Assembly (NCBI GenBank): GCA_046095485.1
Contig: JBJTJN010000027.1
Coordinates: forward strand, 1 to 64,000
DNA length: 64,000 nt
Source: SYFI01 sp046095485
Lineage (GTDB): Bacteria; Actinomycetota; Thermoleophilia; Miltoncostaeales; Miltoncostaeaceae
Reading direction: 5' to 3'
Shown: positions 28,244 to 36,363 of the stretch, piece after piece
How positions within the stretch are numbered: position 1 is the first letter of the stretch
Layout of the letters: the number at the start of each line of letters is the position of its first letter
Program-made: the position numbers and the translations under genes
Notes under the pieces: generated by a model
The model's input: the letters and a program-made list of their open reading frames with translations, nothing else
What the model was told of the DNA's origin: nothing
Database searches by the model: none

Positions 28244-28775
28244 CGAGCCCAACGTGAGCGGCGGCGTGGACCCCGAGGAGGTCCGCCTCGAGAGCCTCGG
28301 CCCCAACCCCGGCGCGAAGCACCGCCGCAAGCGGGTGGGGCGTGGCCCCGGCTCGGGCAAGGGCAAGACCTGCGGTCGCGGCATGAAGGGCGCCGGCGCC
28401 CGCTCGGGCCCCGGCCCGCGCCCCGGCTACCGCGGCGGCACCATCCCGATCCACATGCAGAAGGGCAAGCTGCGCGGCCCGAACCACAAGAAGTCGATGC
28501 CCATCGGGCCGTTCCGCACGAACTCGGTGCCCGTGAACGTCGGCGCGCTGGCCAAGGCCTTCGCGGCGGGTGACACGGTGGACTCCCAGGCCCTCGTGGA
28601 CGTCGGCCTGGTGAAGAACAACGCCAACCGCGCGTACCCCGTGAAGCTGCTCGCCGGCGGCGAGATCACCCACGCGCTCACCGTGCGGGTGGATCAGGCG
28701 TCTGCGGCGGCCGTGGCCAAGATCGAGGCGGCCGGTGGCCGCGTCGAGCTGGTCGGCGGCGCCGGCAGCGAGTAG
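28233..28775 (+). CDS. rplO: 50S ribosomal protein L15
   Basis: L15, 180 aa from GTG 28233. A ~20-aa acidic leader precedes the family start RLESLGPNPGAKHRRKRVGRG. The Gly/Arg-rich domain (GSGKGKTCGRGMKG) and the folded C-terminal domain are normal. GGAGG lies just upstream inside rpmD. Confidence 0.96.
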   Translation: MAADEPNVSGGVDPEEVRLESLGPNPGAKHRRKRVGRGPGSGKGKTCGRGMKGAGARSGPGPRPGYRGGTIPIHMQKGKLRGPNHKKSMPIGPFRTNSVPVNVGALAKAFAAGDTVDSQALVDVGLVKNNANRAYPVKLLAGGEITHALTVRVDQASAAAVAKIEAAGGRVELVGGAGSE

Positions 28776-28799
28776 GAGGGTCCCGGGCAAGGCCCGCTG

Positions 28800-30065
28800 A
28801 TGCTCCAGGCCATGCTCAGCTCGCTCCGGTCCCCGGAGCTGCGCAAGAAGCTCTGGTTCACCGCGGCCATGCTGCTGGTGTTCCGCTTCGGCTCGTACGT
28901 GCCCGTGCCGGGCGTGGAGCCCGAGAAGCTCGCCGCCGCCCTCGAGGGCCAGGGCACCACCAACATCCTGAACTTCCTCAACCTGTTCGCGGGGGGCGCG
29001 CTCACGCGCTTTGCCGTGTTCGCGCTGGGGATCATGCCGTACATCACCGCGAGCATCATCCTGCAGCTGCTCACCGTGGTGATCCCGTCGCTCGAGCGCC
29101 TCCAGAAGGAGGGCGAGTCGGGCTACGCCAAGATCACGCAGTACACCCGCTACATGACGGTGGGCCTGGCGTTCCTGCAGTCGTTCGCCTACGTCATGTA
29201 CTTCCGCTCGCAGGACGCCCTGCCGGGCGTGGGATGGTCGCGCACCTTCCTCATCATCATCACGCTCACCGCGGGCACCACGCTGGTCATGTGGATCGGC
29301 GAGCTCATCACCCAGCACGGCATCGGCAACGGCATCTCGCTGCTCATCTTCTGCTCCATCGTGTCGGCGCTGCCCCAGGCGATCCGCGGCTGGCTCGGCC
29401 TGCCGCCGGTCACCGCCGTGATCATCGGCATCATCGCGGTGGCCATCGTCGTGGGAATCGTGTTCGTGAACGAGGGCGTGCGGCGCATCCCGATCCAGTA
29501 CGCCAAGCGGCAGGTGGGACGCCGCATGACATCTGGCGGCACCACCTACATGCCGATCCGCGTGAACATGGCGGGCGTCATCCCGGTCATCTTCGCGGCG
29601 TCCATCACGATCCTGCCGCCCACCATCGCCGAGCTCGCCGGCGGCACGGGCTGGGCCCAGGGCGTGGCCGACTTCCTGTCGCCCGGCTCCTGGTGGTTCA
29701 TCCTCTTCGAGGGCCTCTTGATCGTGCTCTTCACGTACTTCTACACGGCCGTGCAGTTCAACCCCACCGAGCAGGCCGACAACCTCAAGAAGTACGGCGG
29801 GTTCATCCCGGGCGTCAGGCCAGGCAGGCCCACGGCGATCTACCTCGATCGCGTGGTCAGCCGCCTCACGCTGCCGGGCGCCATCTACCTGGCCCTGGTC
29901 GCGGAGTTCCCGAACATCATCTTCCGCTACCTGCCCGAGTCGAACGTGTTCTTCGGGCTCTTCGGCGGCACGTCAATCCTGATCGTGGTCGGCGTGGCCC
30001 TGGACACCATGCGCCAGATGGAGGCCCAGCTCATGATGCGGTCGTATGAAGGGTTCCTCCAATAG
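28800..30065 (+). CDS. secY: Protein translocase subunit SecY
   Basis: SecY, 421 aa, is the channel of the general secretion pathway. About ten transmembrane helices are visible. The N-terminal helix has MLLVFRFGSYVPVPGV, the plug region follows, and the C-terminal cytosolic motif is MMRSYEGFLQ. The ATG has GGAGGG about 15 nt upstream. The TAG stop (30063-30065) overlaps the proposed ATA start of adk. Confidence 0.98.
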   Translation: MLQAMLSSLRSPELRKKLWFTAAMLLVFRFGSYVPVPGVEPEKLAAALEGQGTTNILNFLNLFAGGALTRFAVFALGIMPYITASIILQLLTVVIPSLERLQKEGESGYAKITQYTRYMTVGLAFLQSFAYVMYFRSQDALPGVGWSRTFLIIITLTAGTTLVMWIGELITQHGIGNGISLLIFCSIVSALPQAIRGWLGLPPVTAVIIGIIAVAIVVGIVFVNEGVRRIPIQYAKRQVGRRMTSGGTTYMPIRVNMAGVIPVIFAASITILPPTIAELAGGTGWAQGVADFLSPGSWWFILFEGLLIVLFTYFYTAVQFNPTEQADNLKKYGGFIPGVRPGRPTAIYLDRVVSRLTLPGAIYLALVAEFPNIIFRYLPESNVFFGLFGGTSILIVVGVALDTMRQMEAQLMMRSYEGFLQ

Positions 30066-30700
30066 CGCGCCTCGTCCTGTTCGGTCCTCCCGGTGCCGGC
30101 AAGGGCACCCAGGCGGAGCTCCTCAAGGAGCGCGGCCTGCTGCATCTCTCGACCGGCGACCTGCTGCGCGCGGCCGTGAAGCAGGGAACCCCGCTGGGGC
30201 TCGAGGCCAAGACCTACATGGACGCCGGCGACCTGGTGCCCGACGCCGTGGTGATCGGCATGATCCGCGAGGGCCTCACCGGTCGCACCGACGACTTCAT
30301 GCTCGACGGCTTCCCCCGCACGATCGCGCAGGCCGAGGCCCTCGACGCCATGCTGGCCGAGGTGGGCGCGCCCATCGACGCGGTCATCTCGTTCGAGGTG
30401 CCGCGCGACGAGCTGGTGCGCCGCCTTGGTGGCCGCTGGATCTGCCGGGGCTGCGGGCGCTCGTTCCACGAGGTGAGCAACCCCTACGACGGCTCGCCCT
30501 GCTCGGCGTCCGGTGCCGAGTGCGACCTCTACCAGCGCGACGACGACCGTCCCGAGGCCGTGGCCAACCGCCTCGACGTGTACGACGCGCAGACCTCCCC
30601 GCTCATCGAGTACTACGAGTCGCGGGGGCTGCTGCGCCGGGTGGACGGCGCCCTCTCGCTCGACGAGGTGCAGGCGCAGGTTGTCGAAGCGCTCGCGTAG
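30062..30700 (+). CDS. adk: Adenylate kinase, apparent ATA start
   Basis: Adenylate kinase (ATP + AMP to 2 ADP), 212 aa if started at ATA 30062. The P-loop GPPGAGKGTQ comes right after the residues ARLVLF, so the protein must begin at or just before ARLV. The in-frame codons upstream are a stop (TGA 30047-30049), then AGG, GTT, CCT and CCA, followed by ATA. There is no ATG, GTG or TTG. The next normal start (GTG 30176) would delete the P-loop. GAAGGG at 30048-30053 gives 8-nt spacing to ATA. The LID domain carries four cysteines (CRGC...C...C) as in zinc-type Adk. A sequencing error remains possible. Confidence 0.92.
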   Translation: MARLVLFGPPGAGKGTQAELLKERGLLHLSTGDLLRAAVKQGTPLGLEAKTYMDAGDLVPDAVVIGMIREGLTGRTDDFMLDGFPRTIAQAEALDAMLAEVGAPIDAVISFEVPRDELVRRLGGRWICRGCGRSFHEVSNPYDGSPCSASGAECDLYQRDDDRPEAVANRLDVYDAQTSPLIEYYESRGLLRRVDGALSLDEVQAQVVEALA

Positions 30701-31496
30701 GAAGGGCGCGCCCGACGCCGAAGCCCCGGCCCCGCCGCGCACCGGGCCCATTCCCAAGACGCCCGACGAGATCGACGCCATGGCGGCGAGCGGCGCCGTG
30801 CTGGCCGCTTGCCTCGACCTGCTCGAGGCCGCCGTGGCCCCGGGCGTGACCACCCTGGCGCTCGATGAGATGGCCGAGGAGTTCATCGTCTCGCGCGGCG
30901 GCGTGCCGTCGTTCAAGGGCTACCACGGGTTCCCCGGCACCATCTGCCCCTCGGTGAACGAGGAGGTGGTGCACGCGATCCCCGGCCCGTACGCGCTGGC
31001 CGAGGGCGACATCATCTCGATCGACTGCGGCGTGACGCTCGACGGCTGGGTGAGCGACTCCGCGCGCACGATCGCCGTGGGCGCGGTGAGCCCGGTGGCC
31101 ACCGACCTCATGGACGCCACTCGGCGGTCACTGGCCGCGGGCATCACGCAGGCGCGGGTGGGAAACCGCACGGGGGACATCGGCGCCGCGGTGCAAGAGG
31201 TGGTGGAGCGCGCCGGGTTCAACGTGGTGCGCACTCTCGTGGGCCACGGCGTGGGCCGCAGCATGCACGAGGAGCCCCAGGTGCCGAACTTCGGATCTGC
31301 CGGCAGCGGGGTTCTGCTGGAGGAGGGCGTGGTGATCGCTATCGAGCCCATGGTCACCGAGGGCGATCCCGAGGTGGTGCTGGGGGGCGACGGCTGGGTG
31401 GTGTCCACCCGCGACAGCGGCCTGGCCGCGCACTTCGAGCACACCGTGGCCATCACGGCATCCGGCCCCAGGATCCTCACGCGGGCGGGCGCATGA
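30681..31496 (+). CDS. map: Methionine aminopeptidase, type I
   Basis: Map, 271 aa, removes the initiator methionine. Metal ligands are seen in DCGVTLDGWVSDSART (two Asp), GHGVGRSMHE (His), IEPM (Glu) and FEHTVA (Glu). The start is taken as TTG 30681, inside the end of adk, giving a basic N-terminus before the family start KTPDEIDAM; no other upstream ATG/GTG/TTG is available. An ATG at 30780 would cut into the first helix. It is followed by a 234-nt gap where infA is usually found. Confidence 0.93.
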   Translation: MSKRSRRKGAPDAEAPAPPRTGPIPKTPDEIDAMAASGAVLAACLDLLEAAVAPGVTTLALDEMAEEFIVSRGGVPSFKGYHGFPGTICPSVNEEVVHAIPGPYALAEGDIISIDCGVTLDGWVSDSARTIAVGAVSPVATDLMDATRRSLAAGITQARVGNRTGDIGAAVQEVVERAGFNVVRTLVGHGVGRSMHEEPQVPNFGSAGSGVLLEEGVVIAIEPMVTEGDPEVVLGGDGWVVSTRDSGLAAHFEHTVAITASGPRILTRAGA

Positions 31497-31566
31497 GCGC
31501 CGTCCTCATCGCCGATCGCGCCATTCGGCGGCCGATGACGGATGGATACCGATGAGCCCCGGTTCC

Positions 31567-31575
31567 TGCTATCTT
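31567..31575 (+). promoter_or_regulatory. Candidate extended -10 promoter before rpmJ
   Basis: TGCTATCTT (31567-31575) matches an extended -10 box; it resembles the TGCTATGTT before tuf. No clear -35 box was found. The 234-nt gap 31497-31730 holds no recognisable gene and no infA. A promoter here would make rpmJ-rpsM-rpsK-rpsD-rpoA-rplQ separately transcribed. Confidence 0.45.
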
Positions 31576-31730
31576 GCGCGACCGCGCGTGCAACGGAACG
31601 CGACGGTCGCCGTGCGCCTCATCGGCCCTGTGACCTGCGCCCGTCAGCACGCGCCTTGCGGGGGCGTCGCGGCCCATCCGGCCACGCGCCGGGCCGAGTC
31701 GTCCCCGAGTCACCCAGTGAGGAGCATTTC

Positions 31731-31844
31731 GTGAAGGTCCGTCCGTCCGTGAAGCCGATGTGCGAGAAGTGCCGGGTCATCAAGCGCCACGGCAAGGTGC
31801 TCGTGATCTGCAGCAACCCTCGACACAAGCAGACCCAGGGGTAG
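31731..31844 (+). CDS. rpmJ: 50S ribosomal protein L36, zinc type
   Basis: L36, 37 aa from GTG 31731 with TGAGGAG upstream. The zinc ligands are C11, C14, C27 and H32 (CEKC...CSNPRH), so this is the zinc-containing paralogue. It starts with KVRPSVKPMC. It lies 3 nt before rpsM. Confidence 0.97.
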   Translation: MKVRPSVKPMCEKCRVIKRHGKVLVICSNPRHKQTQG

Positions 31845-31847
31845 TCA

Positions 31848-32219
31848 GTGGCGCGAATCGCCGGAGTCAACATCCCCCGCGAGAAGCGGGTGGAGATCGG
31901 CCTCACCTACGTCTACGGGATCGGCCGCACCACGGCCAACGAGATCCTCGGCAAGGTCGGCATCAGCAAGGACACCTACGTCCGTGACCTGACCGAGGAA
32001 GAGGTGGGCCAGCTCCGCGAGGTGATCGAGCGCGATTACATCGTGGAGGGTGACCTTCGTCGCGAGCGCGCCAACAACATCAAGCGCCTCATGGACATCG
32101 GCTGCTACCGCGGGCTGCGCCACCGGCGCGGCCTGCCGGTGAACGGCCAGCGCACCAAGACCAACGCCCGCACCCGCAAGGGTCCGAAGCGCACCGTCGG
32201 CAAGCAGCGCAAGAGCTAG
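31848..32219 (+). CDS. rpsM: 30S ribosomal protein S13
   Basis: S13, 123 aa, GTG start. Motifs ARIAGVNIPREKRVEIGLTYVYGIG and the C-terminal GLRHRRGLPVNGQRTKTNARTRKGP are diagnostic. It contacts the P-site tRNA and bridges to the 50S subunit. Confidence 0.98.
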   Translation: MARIAGVNIPREKRVEIGLTYVYGIGRTTANEILGKVGISKDTYVRDLTEEEVGQLREVIERDYIVEGDLRRERANNIKRLMDIGCYRGLRHRRGLPVNGQRTKTNARTRKGPKRTVGKQRKS

Positions 32220-32237
32220 CCGGAGCGTAAGGAGCAC

Positions 32238-32636
32238 ATGGCACGCCAGAAGGCCACACGAGGCCGCACCCGTCGCAGGGCCCGCAAGAACATCGCCGCG
32301 GGGCACGCGCACATCAAGACCTCATTCAACAACACGATCGTCACCCTCACCGACCGCGCGGGCAACGTGATCGCGTGGGAGACCGCCGGCTCGGCCGGGT
32401 TCAAGGGATCCCGCAAGAGTACGCCGTTCGCCGCGCAGGTCACGGCCGACGCCGCCGCCCGCAAGGGCATGGAGCACGGCCTGCAGAAGGTGGACGTCTT
32501 CGTGAAGGGTCCCGGCTCGGGCCGCGAGACGGCCATCCGATCGCTGCAGGCCGCCGGCCTGGAAGTCACCTCCGTCACCGACGTGAGCCCCGTTCCCCAC
32601 AACGGCTGCCGCCCCCGCAAGCGGCGCCGCGTCTAG
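32238..32636 (+). CDS. rpsK: 30S ribosomal protein S11
   Basis: S11, 132 aa, ATG 32238 with AAGGAG just upstream. Contains HIKTSFNNTIVTLTDRAGN and the C-terminal PHNGCRPRKRRRV. It sits in the 30S platform. Confidence 0.98.
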   Translation: MARQKATRGRTRRRARKNIAAGHAHIKTSFNNTIVTLTDRAGNVIAWETAGSAGFKGSRKSTPFAAQVTADAAARKGMEHGLQKVDVFVKGPGSGRETAIRSLQAAGLEVTSVTDVSPVPHNGCRPRKRRRV

Positions 32637-32645
32637 GAGGCCGAC

Positions 32646-33362
32646 GTGGCTCGCGATCGTGACCCGCAGTGCAAGCAGTGCCGCCGCGAGGGGGAGAAGC
32701 TCTTCCTCAAGGGCTCGCGCTGCCTCACCGAGAAGTGCGCCATCGAGCGCCGCAACTACCCGCCCGGCCACCACGGCCGCGGGCGCATCCGCCAGTCGGA
32801 GTACCTGATCCAGCTGCGCGAGAAGCAGCGGGCCCGCCGGTACTACGGCGTGCTCGAGAAGCAGTTCCGCCGCTACTACGAGAAGGCCAGCCGCCAGCCC
32901 GGGATCACGGGCGAGAACCTGCTGCGCCTGCTCGAGCTGCGGCTCGACAACGTGGTCACCCGCCTGGGCTTCGCGGCCTCGCGCCGCCAGGGCCGCCAGC
33001 TGGTGCGCCACGGCCACATCATGGTCAACGGCAAGCGCGTGGACATCCCGTCCTATCAGTGCCGTCCCGACGACATCATCACGATCAAGCCCGACTCCGG
33101 TGCCGAGCAGACGGTGCGCGGCGCCACCGAGATCGGCGCGTCGGTGGCCCCGTGGCTGCAGGCCGACCACGAGTCGCTGTCCGGCAAGGTGCTGAAGGCA
33201 CCCGACCGCACCGAGATCGACACCCCGGTGCGCGAGCAGCTCATCGTGGAGCTCTACTCGAAGTACGCAGTGCCCCGGGCCCGGCACGGGCGATGGCGGG
33301 GCGCCCCTGACGCGGGGGCCTCGGCCGAGGCCGCCGGACCCGGTTCCGCGTTCACCACATAA
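32646..33362 (+). CDS. rpsD: 30S ribosomal protein S4 with C-terminal extension
   Basis: S4, 238 aa. The N-terminal zinc-type cysteines (CKQCRREGEKLFLKGSRCLTEKC) and the S4 RNA-binding domain (RLDNVVTRLGFAASRRQGRQLVRHGHIMVNG) are normal. The family normally ends at LIVELYSK; here about 30 more residues follow, Arg-rich then Ala/Gly-rich. GTG start with AGGAGG upstream. S4 is an assembly initiator and in E. coli represses the alpha operon. Confidence 0.97.
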   Translation: MARDRDPQCKQCRREGEKLFLKGSRCLTEKCAIERRNYPPGHHGRGRIRQSEYLIQLREKQRARRYYGVLEKQFRRYYEKASRQPGITGENLLRLLELRLDNVVTRLGFAASRRQGRQLVRHGHIMVNGKRVDIPSYQCRPDDIITIKPDSGAEQTVRGATEIGASVAPWLQADHESLSGKVLKAPDRTEIDTPVREQLIVELYSKYAVPRARHGRWRGAPDAGASAEAAGPGSAFTT

Positions 33363-33392
33363 CCGGCCACAGGGCCGGGAGGAGCAACCCAA

Positions 33393-34328
33393 GTGCTCGA
33401 CATCCAGACCCCGCGCATGTCCTACGAGCCCGAGTCCGACATCTTCGGGCAGATCGAGGTGGAGCCGCTCGACCGCGGCTTCGGACACACCTTCGGCAAC
33501 TCGCTTCGCCGCGTGCTGCTGTCGTCCCTCGAGGGGGCGGCGGTCACGTCGATCAAGATCGACGGCGTGCAGCACGAGTTCACCACGGTGAAGGGCGTGC
33601 GCGAGGACGTCACGGACATCATCCTCAACCTGCGCGGCCTCGTGTGCCGCCTCGTCGGCGAGGCCGACGAGATCGAGGTGGAGCTCAGCCGCCAGGGCCC
33701 GGGCGTGGCCACGGCCGGCGACATCGCCTGCCCGTCCGACCTGGAGATCCTCAACCCCGAGCTAGAGATCGCCAACCTCGAGGCCGGTGCCTCGCTGGAC
33801 ATGGTGCTCACCATCGCCCGCGGCCGCGGCTACGTGCCGGCCGAGCAGAACAAGGGCCCGGGGTCGAGCATCGGGGTCATCCCGGTGGACAGCAACTTCT
33901 CGCCCGTGCGCCGCGTGCGCTACGAGGTGGGCGCCGCCCGCGTGGGCCAGCGCACCGACTACGACAAGCTGACCCTCGAGGTGGAGACCGACGGCTCGGT
34001 CGACCCGCGCACCGCGGTGGCCCAGGCCTCGGCGATCCTCATCGAGCGCCTGGCGATCTTCGCCGACCCCAAGGACATCCGCCTGCTGGTCGAGGAGGAG
34101 CCCGAGCCGCCGCAGCCCGGTGGCGAGATGGCCAACATCCTCATCGAGGAGCTCGAGCTCGGCGTGCGTTCCTACAACTGCCTCAAGCGCGTGGGCGTCG
34201 AGACCATCGGCGACCTGATCTCGAAGAGCGAGGACGACCTCTCGGCCATCCCGAACTTCGGCAAGAAGAGCATCGAAGAGGTCAAGGAGAACCTGGCCCG
34301 CCACGGCCTTGCGCTCCGCGACGACTGA
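33393..34328 (+). CDS. rpoA: DNA-directed RNA polymerase subunit alpha
   Basis: RpoA, 311 aa, GTG start with GGGAGGAG upstream. The N-terminal dimerisation domain has GFGHTFGNSLRRVLLSSLEGAAVTSIKI. The C-terminal domain, which binds UP elements and activators, is seen in LELGVRSYNCLKRVGVETIGDL and GKKSIEEVKENL. Confidence 0.98.
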   Translation: MLDIQTPRMSYEPESDIFGQIEVEPLDRGFGHTFGNSLRRVLLSSLEGAAVTSIKIDGVQHEFTTVKGVREDVTDIILNLRGLVCRLVGEADEIEVELSRQGPGVATAGDIACPSDLEILNPELEIANLEAGASLDMVLTIARGRGYVPAEQNKGPGSSIGVIPVDSNFSPVRRVRYEVGAARVGQRTDYDKLTLEVETDGSVDPRTAVAQASAILIERLAIFADPKDIRLLVEEEPEPPQPGGEMANILIEELELGVRSYNCLKRVGVETIGDLISKSEDDLSAIPNFGKKSIEEVKENLARHGLALRDD

Positions 34329-34358
34329 TAACGACCGAACCGCCAACCGGAGACACCA

Positions 34359-34745
34359 ATGCGACACCGCAGGCGCGGCCCCAAGCTCAATCGTGACAGT
34401 GCACATCGCAAGTCGATGGCGGCCAACATGGCCGTGGCGCTGCTCGAGCACGGGCGCATCCAGACCACCGAGGCCAAGGCACGGCTGGCTCGCCAGACGG
34501 CGGAGCGCGCCATCACCCTCGGCAAGCAGGGCACCCTGCACGCCCGTCGCCAGGCGATCGCGCTGCTGCGCAACAAGCCGATCACCTACCGGCTGTTCGA
34601 CGACATCGCACCGGTGTTCAAGGACGTCCCCGGTGGCTACACGCGCGTGACCAAGCTGGGCCCCCGTCAGGGCGACGCCGCGCCGATGGTGCTGCTCGAG
34701 CTCTCGCGCGAGGTACCCGCATCCACCACGTCCACCGCCGCCTAG
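34359..34745 (+). CDS. rplQ: 50S ribosomal protein L17
   Basis: L17, 128 aa, begins MRHRRRGPKLNRDSAHRKSMAANMAVALLEHGRIQTTEAKA, clearly the family. It has a Thr/Ser/Ala C-terminal tail. It is the last ribosomal gene of the run and is followed 20 nt later by a secreted protein. Confidence 0.98.
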   Translation: MRHRRRGPKLNRDSAHRKSMAANMAVALLEHGRIQTTEAKARLARQTAERAITLGKQGTLHARRQAIALLRNKPITYRLFDDIAPVFKDVPGGYTRVTKLGPRQGDAAPMVLLELSREVPASTTSTAA

Positions 34746-34765
34746 CGGCAGTACTGGAGCCCTCT

Positions 34766-35500
34766 GTGAACCGCTTCCGCACCCTCCTCCTCGCCGGCGC
34801 CGCGATCTCCCTCGGGGGCATCGCGTTCGGCGCATCGCAGGCCACGGCCGTCATGGCCGCCACCCAGGTGCAGATCAACGGCATCGTCAACGCCGTCAAT
34901 GCCTGGACCACCCAGACGCAGGGCTACACCTACTCCGACTACACGGTGCAGAACATCGCGATCTCGTCGGTGAACCCCTCGTTCGCCCGCGCGCAGATCG
35001 TGCCGACGTCGAAGAACGTCGGGGTCATCCCGGCCCAGTGGACCGTGCTCACCGGCTCGGGGTCGAGCTGGACCGTGGTGGACGGCGGCGTGAACTTCTG
35101 CGACAACGTGGCGTCCATCCCGGCGGCCGTCGAGAACGACCTGTTCCCGGGCGGCGCGCAGTGCGCCCCCACCAGCACCAAGGGCACCATCGCGTCGGCC
35201 AGCAACGGCCTCTACCGCCTGGTCATCACGGCCCAGCGTCGCAGCAAGACCAGCAACCAGGCCAGCGTGTACGTGAGCCTGCAGCAGACCAATGGCGTGA
35301 AGGTGACCGAGCGTCGCCTGGGCGCCACCAACGGCTGGAGCTGGAGCACGGTGACCAAGCCGGGCAGCGCCTACGCCACGCTGAACATGACCAACCAGTG
35401 GGGCTCGGCGCAGGTGCTGAAGTCGGCCAACGCGCTCTACAGCGTCTACGGCTTCCGGGCCAGCTCGTTCGGGCTGACCCCCGCCGGCGCCTTCCAGTAG
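34766..35500 (+). CDS. Secreted protein of unknown function
   Basis: A 244-aa protein with a clear signal peptide: basic MNRFR, hydrophobic core LLLAGAAISLGGIAFGA, cleavage probably after SQATAVMA. The mature part is Ser/Thr/Asn/Gln-rich with two cysteines (NFCDN and AQCAP) that could form a disulphide. I recognise no domain. Start GTG 34766 with GGAG just upstream. It sits 20 nt after rplQ and 11 nt before truA on the same strand, so it is probably transcribed with the alpha operon, an odd place for an exported protein. Confidence 0.85.
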   Translation: MNRFRTLLLAGAAISLGGIAFGASQATAVMAATQVQINGIVNAVNAWTTQTQGYTYSDYTVQNIAISSVNPSFARAQIVPTSKNVGVIPAQWTVLTGSGSSWTVVDGGVNFCDNVASIPAAVENDLFPGGAQCAPTSTKGTIASASNGLYRLVITAQRRSKTSNQASVYVSLQQTNGVKVTERRLGATNGWSWSTVTKPGSAYATLNMTNQWGSAQVLKSANALYSVYGFRASSFGLTPAGAFQ

Positions 35501-35511
35501 GACCATCGCGC

Positions 35512-36363
35512 ATGCCCACGCTGCGGCTCGACATCGAGTACGACGGCGCGGGCTTCGCGGGCTGGGCCGAGCAGCCCGGCCAGAGAACGATCGAGGGCGT
35601 CCTGCGGGACGCCCTCGAGGTCGTTCTGGGCCGAAGGCCCGAGGTGCGCGTGGCCGGTCGCACCGACGCCGGCGTGCACGCCACCGCCCAGGTGGTGAGC
35701 CTCGAGGTGCCCGCCGGAGCGGAGATCGACGGTGTCGGGGACATCGGCGAGAGCCAGGCTTCGCGCCGATCCGGGGATGCCGGGGTCGGTGCCGCGGCGC
35801 GGTCGCGCGCGCCGGATGCACAGCGGCTGATGCGGTCGCTCAACGGCCTGCTGCCCGACGACGTCGCCGTGCGCGCGGCATTGCAGGCGCCCGGCGGCTT
35901 CGCCGCGCGCGCCGATGCCCTCAGCCGGGCGTACGACTACCGCATCCTCACCGGCCCGCCCTCGCCCCTGCGCCGCGATCGCACCCTGCGGCACACGGGA
36001 CCGCCGCTCGACCGCGCGGCGCTCGACGCCTGCGCCGCCGCCGCGGTGGGCCAGCACGACTTCACGGCGTTCACCCCGACCGAGACCCAGCACGTGTTCT
36101 TCGACCGCACCGTGCTCGAGTGCACGTGGCGCGAGGGCGGCGAGGCGGGTGATGAGCTGATCCTGCGCATCGAGGCCGAGGCCTTCCTTCGTCAGATGGT
36201 GCGGGTGATCGTGGGCACCATGCTGGAGGTCGGCCGCGGCAACCGCGACCTCGCGTGGTTCACCGCCCTGCTCGACGGAGCGCCCCGGTCGGCCGCAGGC
36301 CCCACGGCCCCGGCTCATGCGCTCACCCTCGTGGCGGTGCGCTACCCGCCGGATGCCAGGTAG
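35512..36363 (+). CDS. truA: tRNA pseudouridine synthase A with an internal insertion
   Basis: TruA, 283 aa, makes pseudouridine at positions 38-40 of tRNA anticodon stems. The catalytic aspartate is D52 in GRTDAGVHA. The rest follows the family, with DFTAFTPTETQ and FLRQMVRVIVGTMLEVG. An insertion of about 30 residues, roughly 72-102, lies between the SLEVPAG strand and the LMRSLNGLLP helix. It is Gly/Ser/Arg/Ala-rich and not found in E. coli TruA. ATG at 35512. The 3' end overlaps the convergent toxin gene by 22 nt. Confidence 0.95.
   Translation: MPTLRLDIEYDGAGFAGWAEQPGQRTIEGVLRDALEVVLGRRPEVRVAGRTDAGVHATAQVVSLEVPAGAEIDGVGDIGESQASRRSGDAGVGAAARSRAPDAQRLMRSLNGLLPDDVAVRAALQAPGGFAARADALSRAYDYRILTGPPSPLRRDRTLRHTGPPLDRAALDACAAAAVGQHDFTAFTPTETQHVFFDRTVLECTWREGGEAGDELILRIEAEAFLRQMVRVIVGTMLEVGRGNRDLAWFTALLDGAPRSAAGPTAPAHALTLVAVRYPPDAR

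Noticed and set aside
30176..30700. Adenylate kinase starting at GTG 30176
   Set aside because: This start would remove the P-loop needed for ATP binding.
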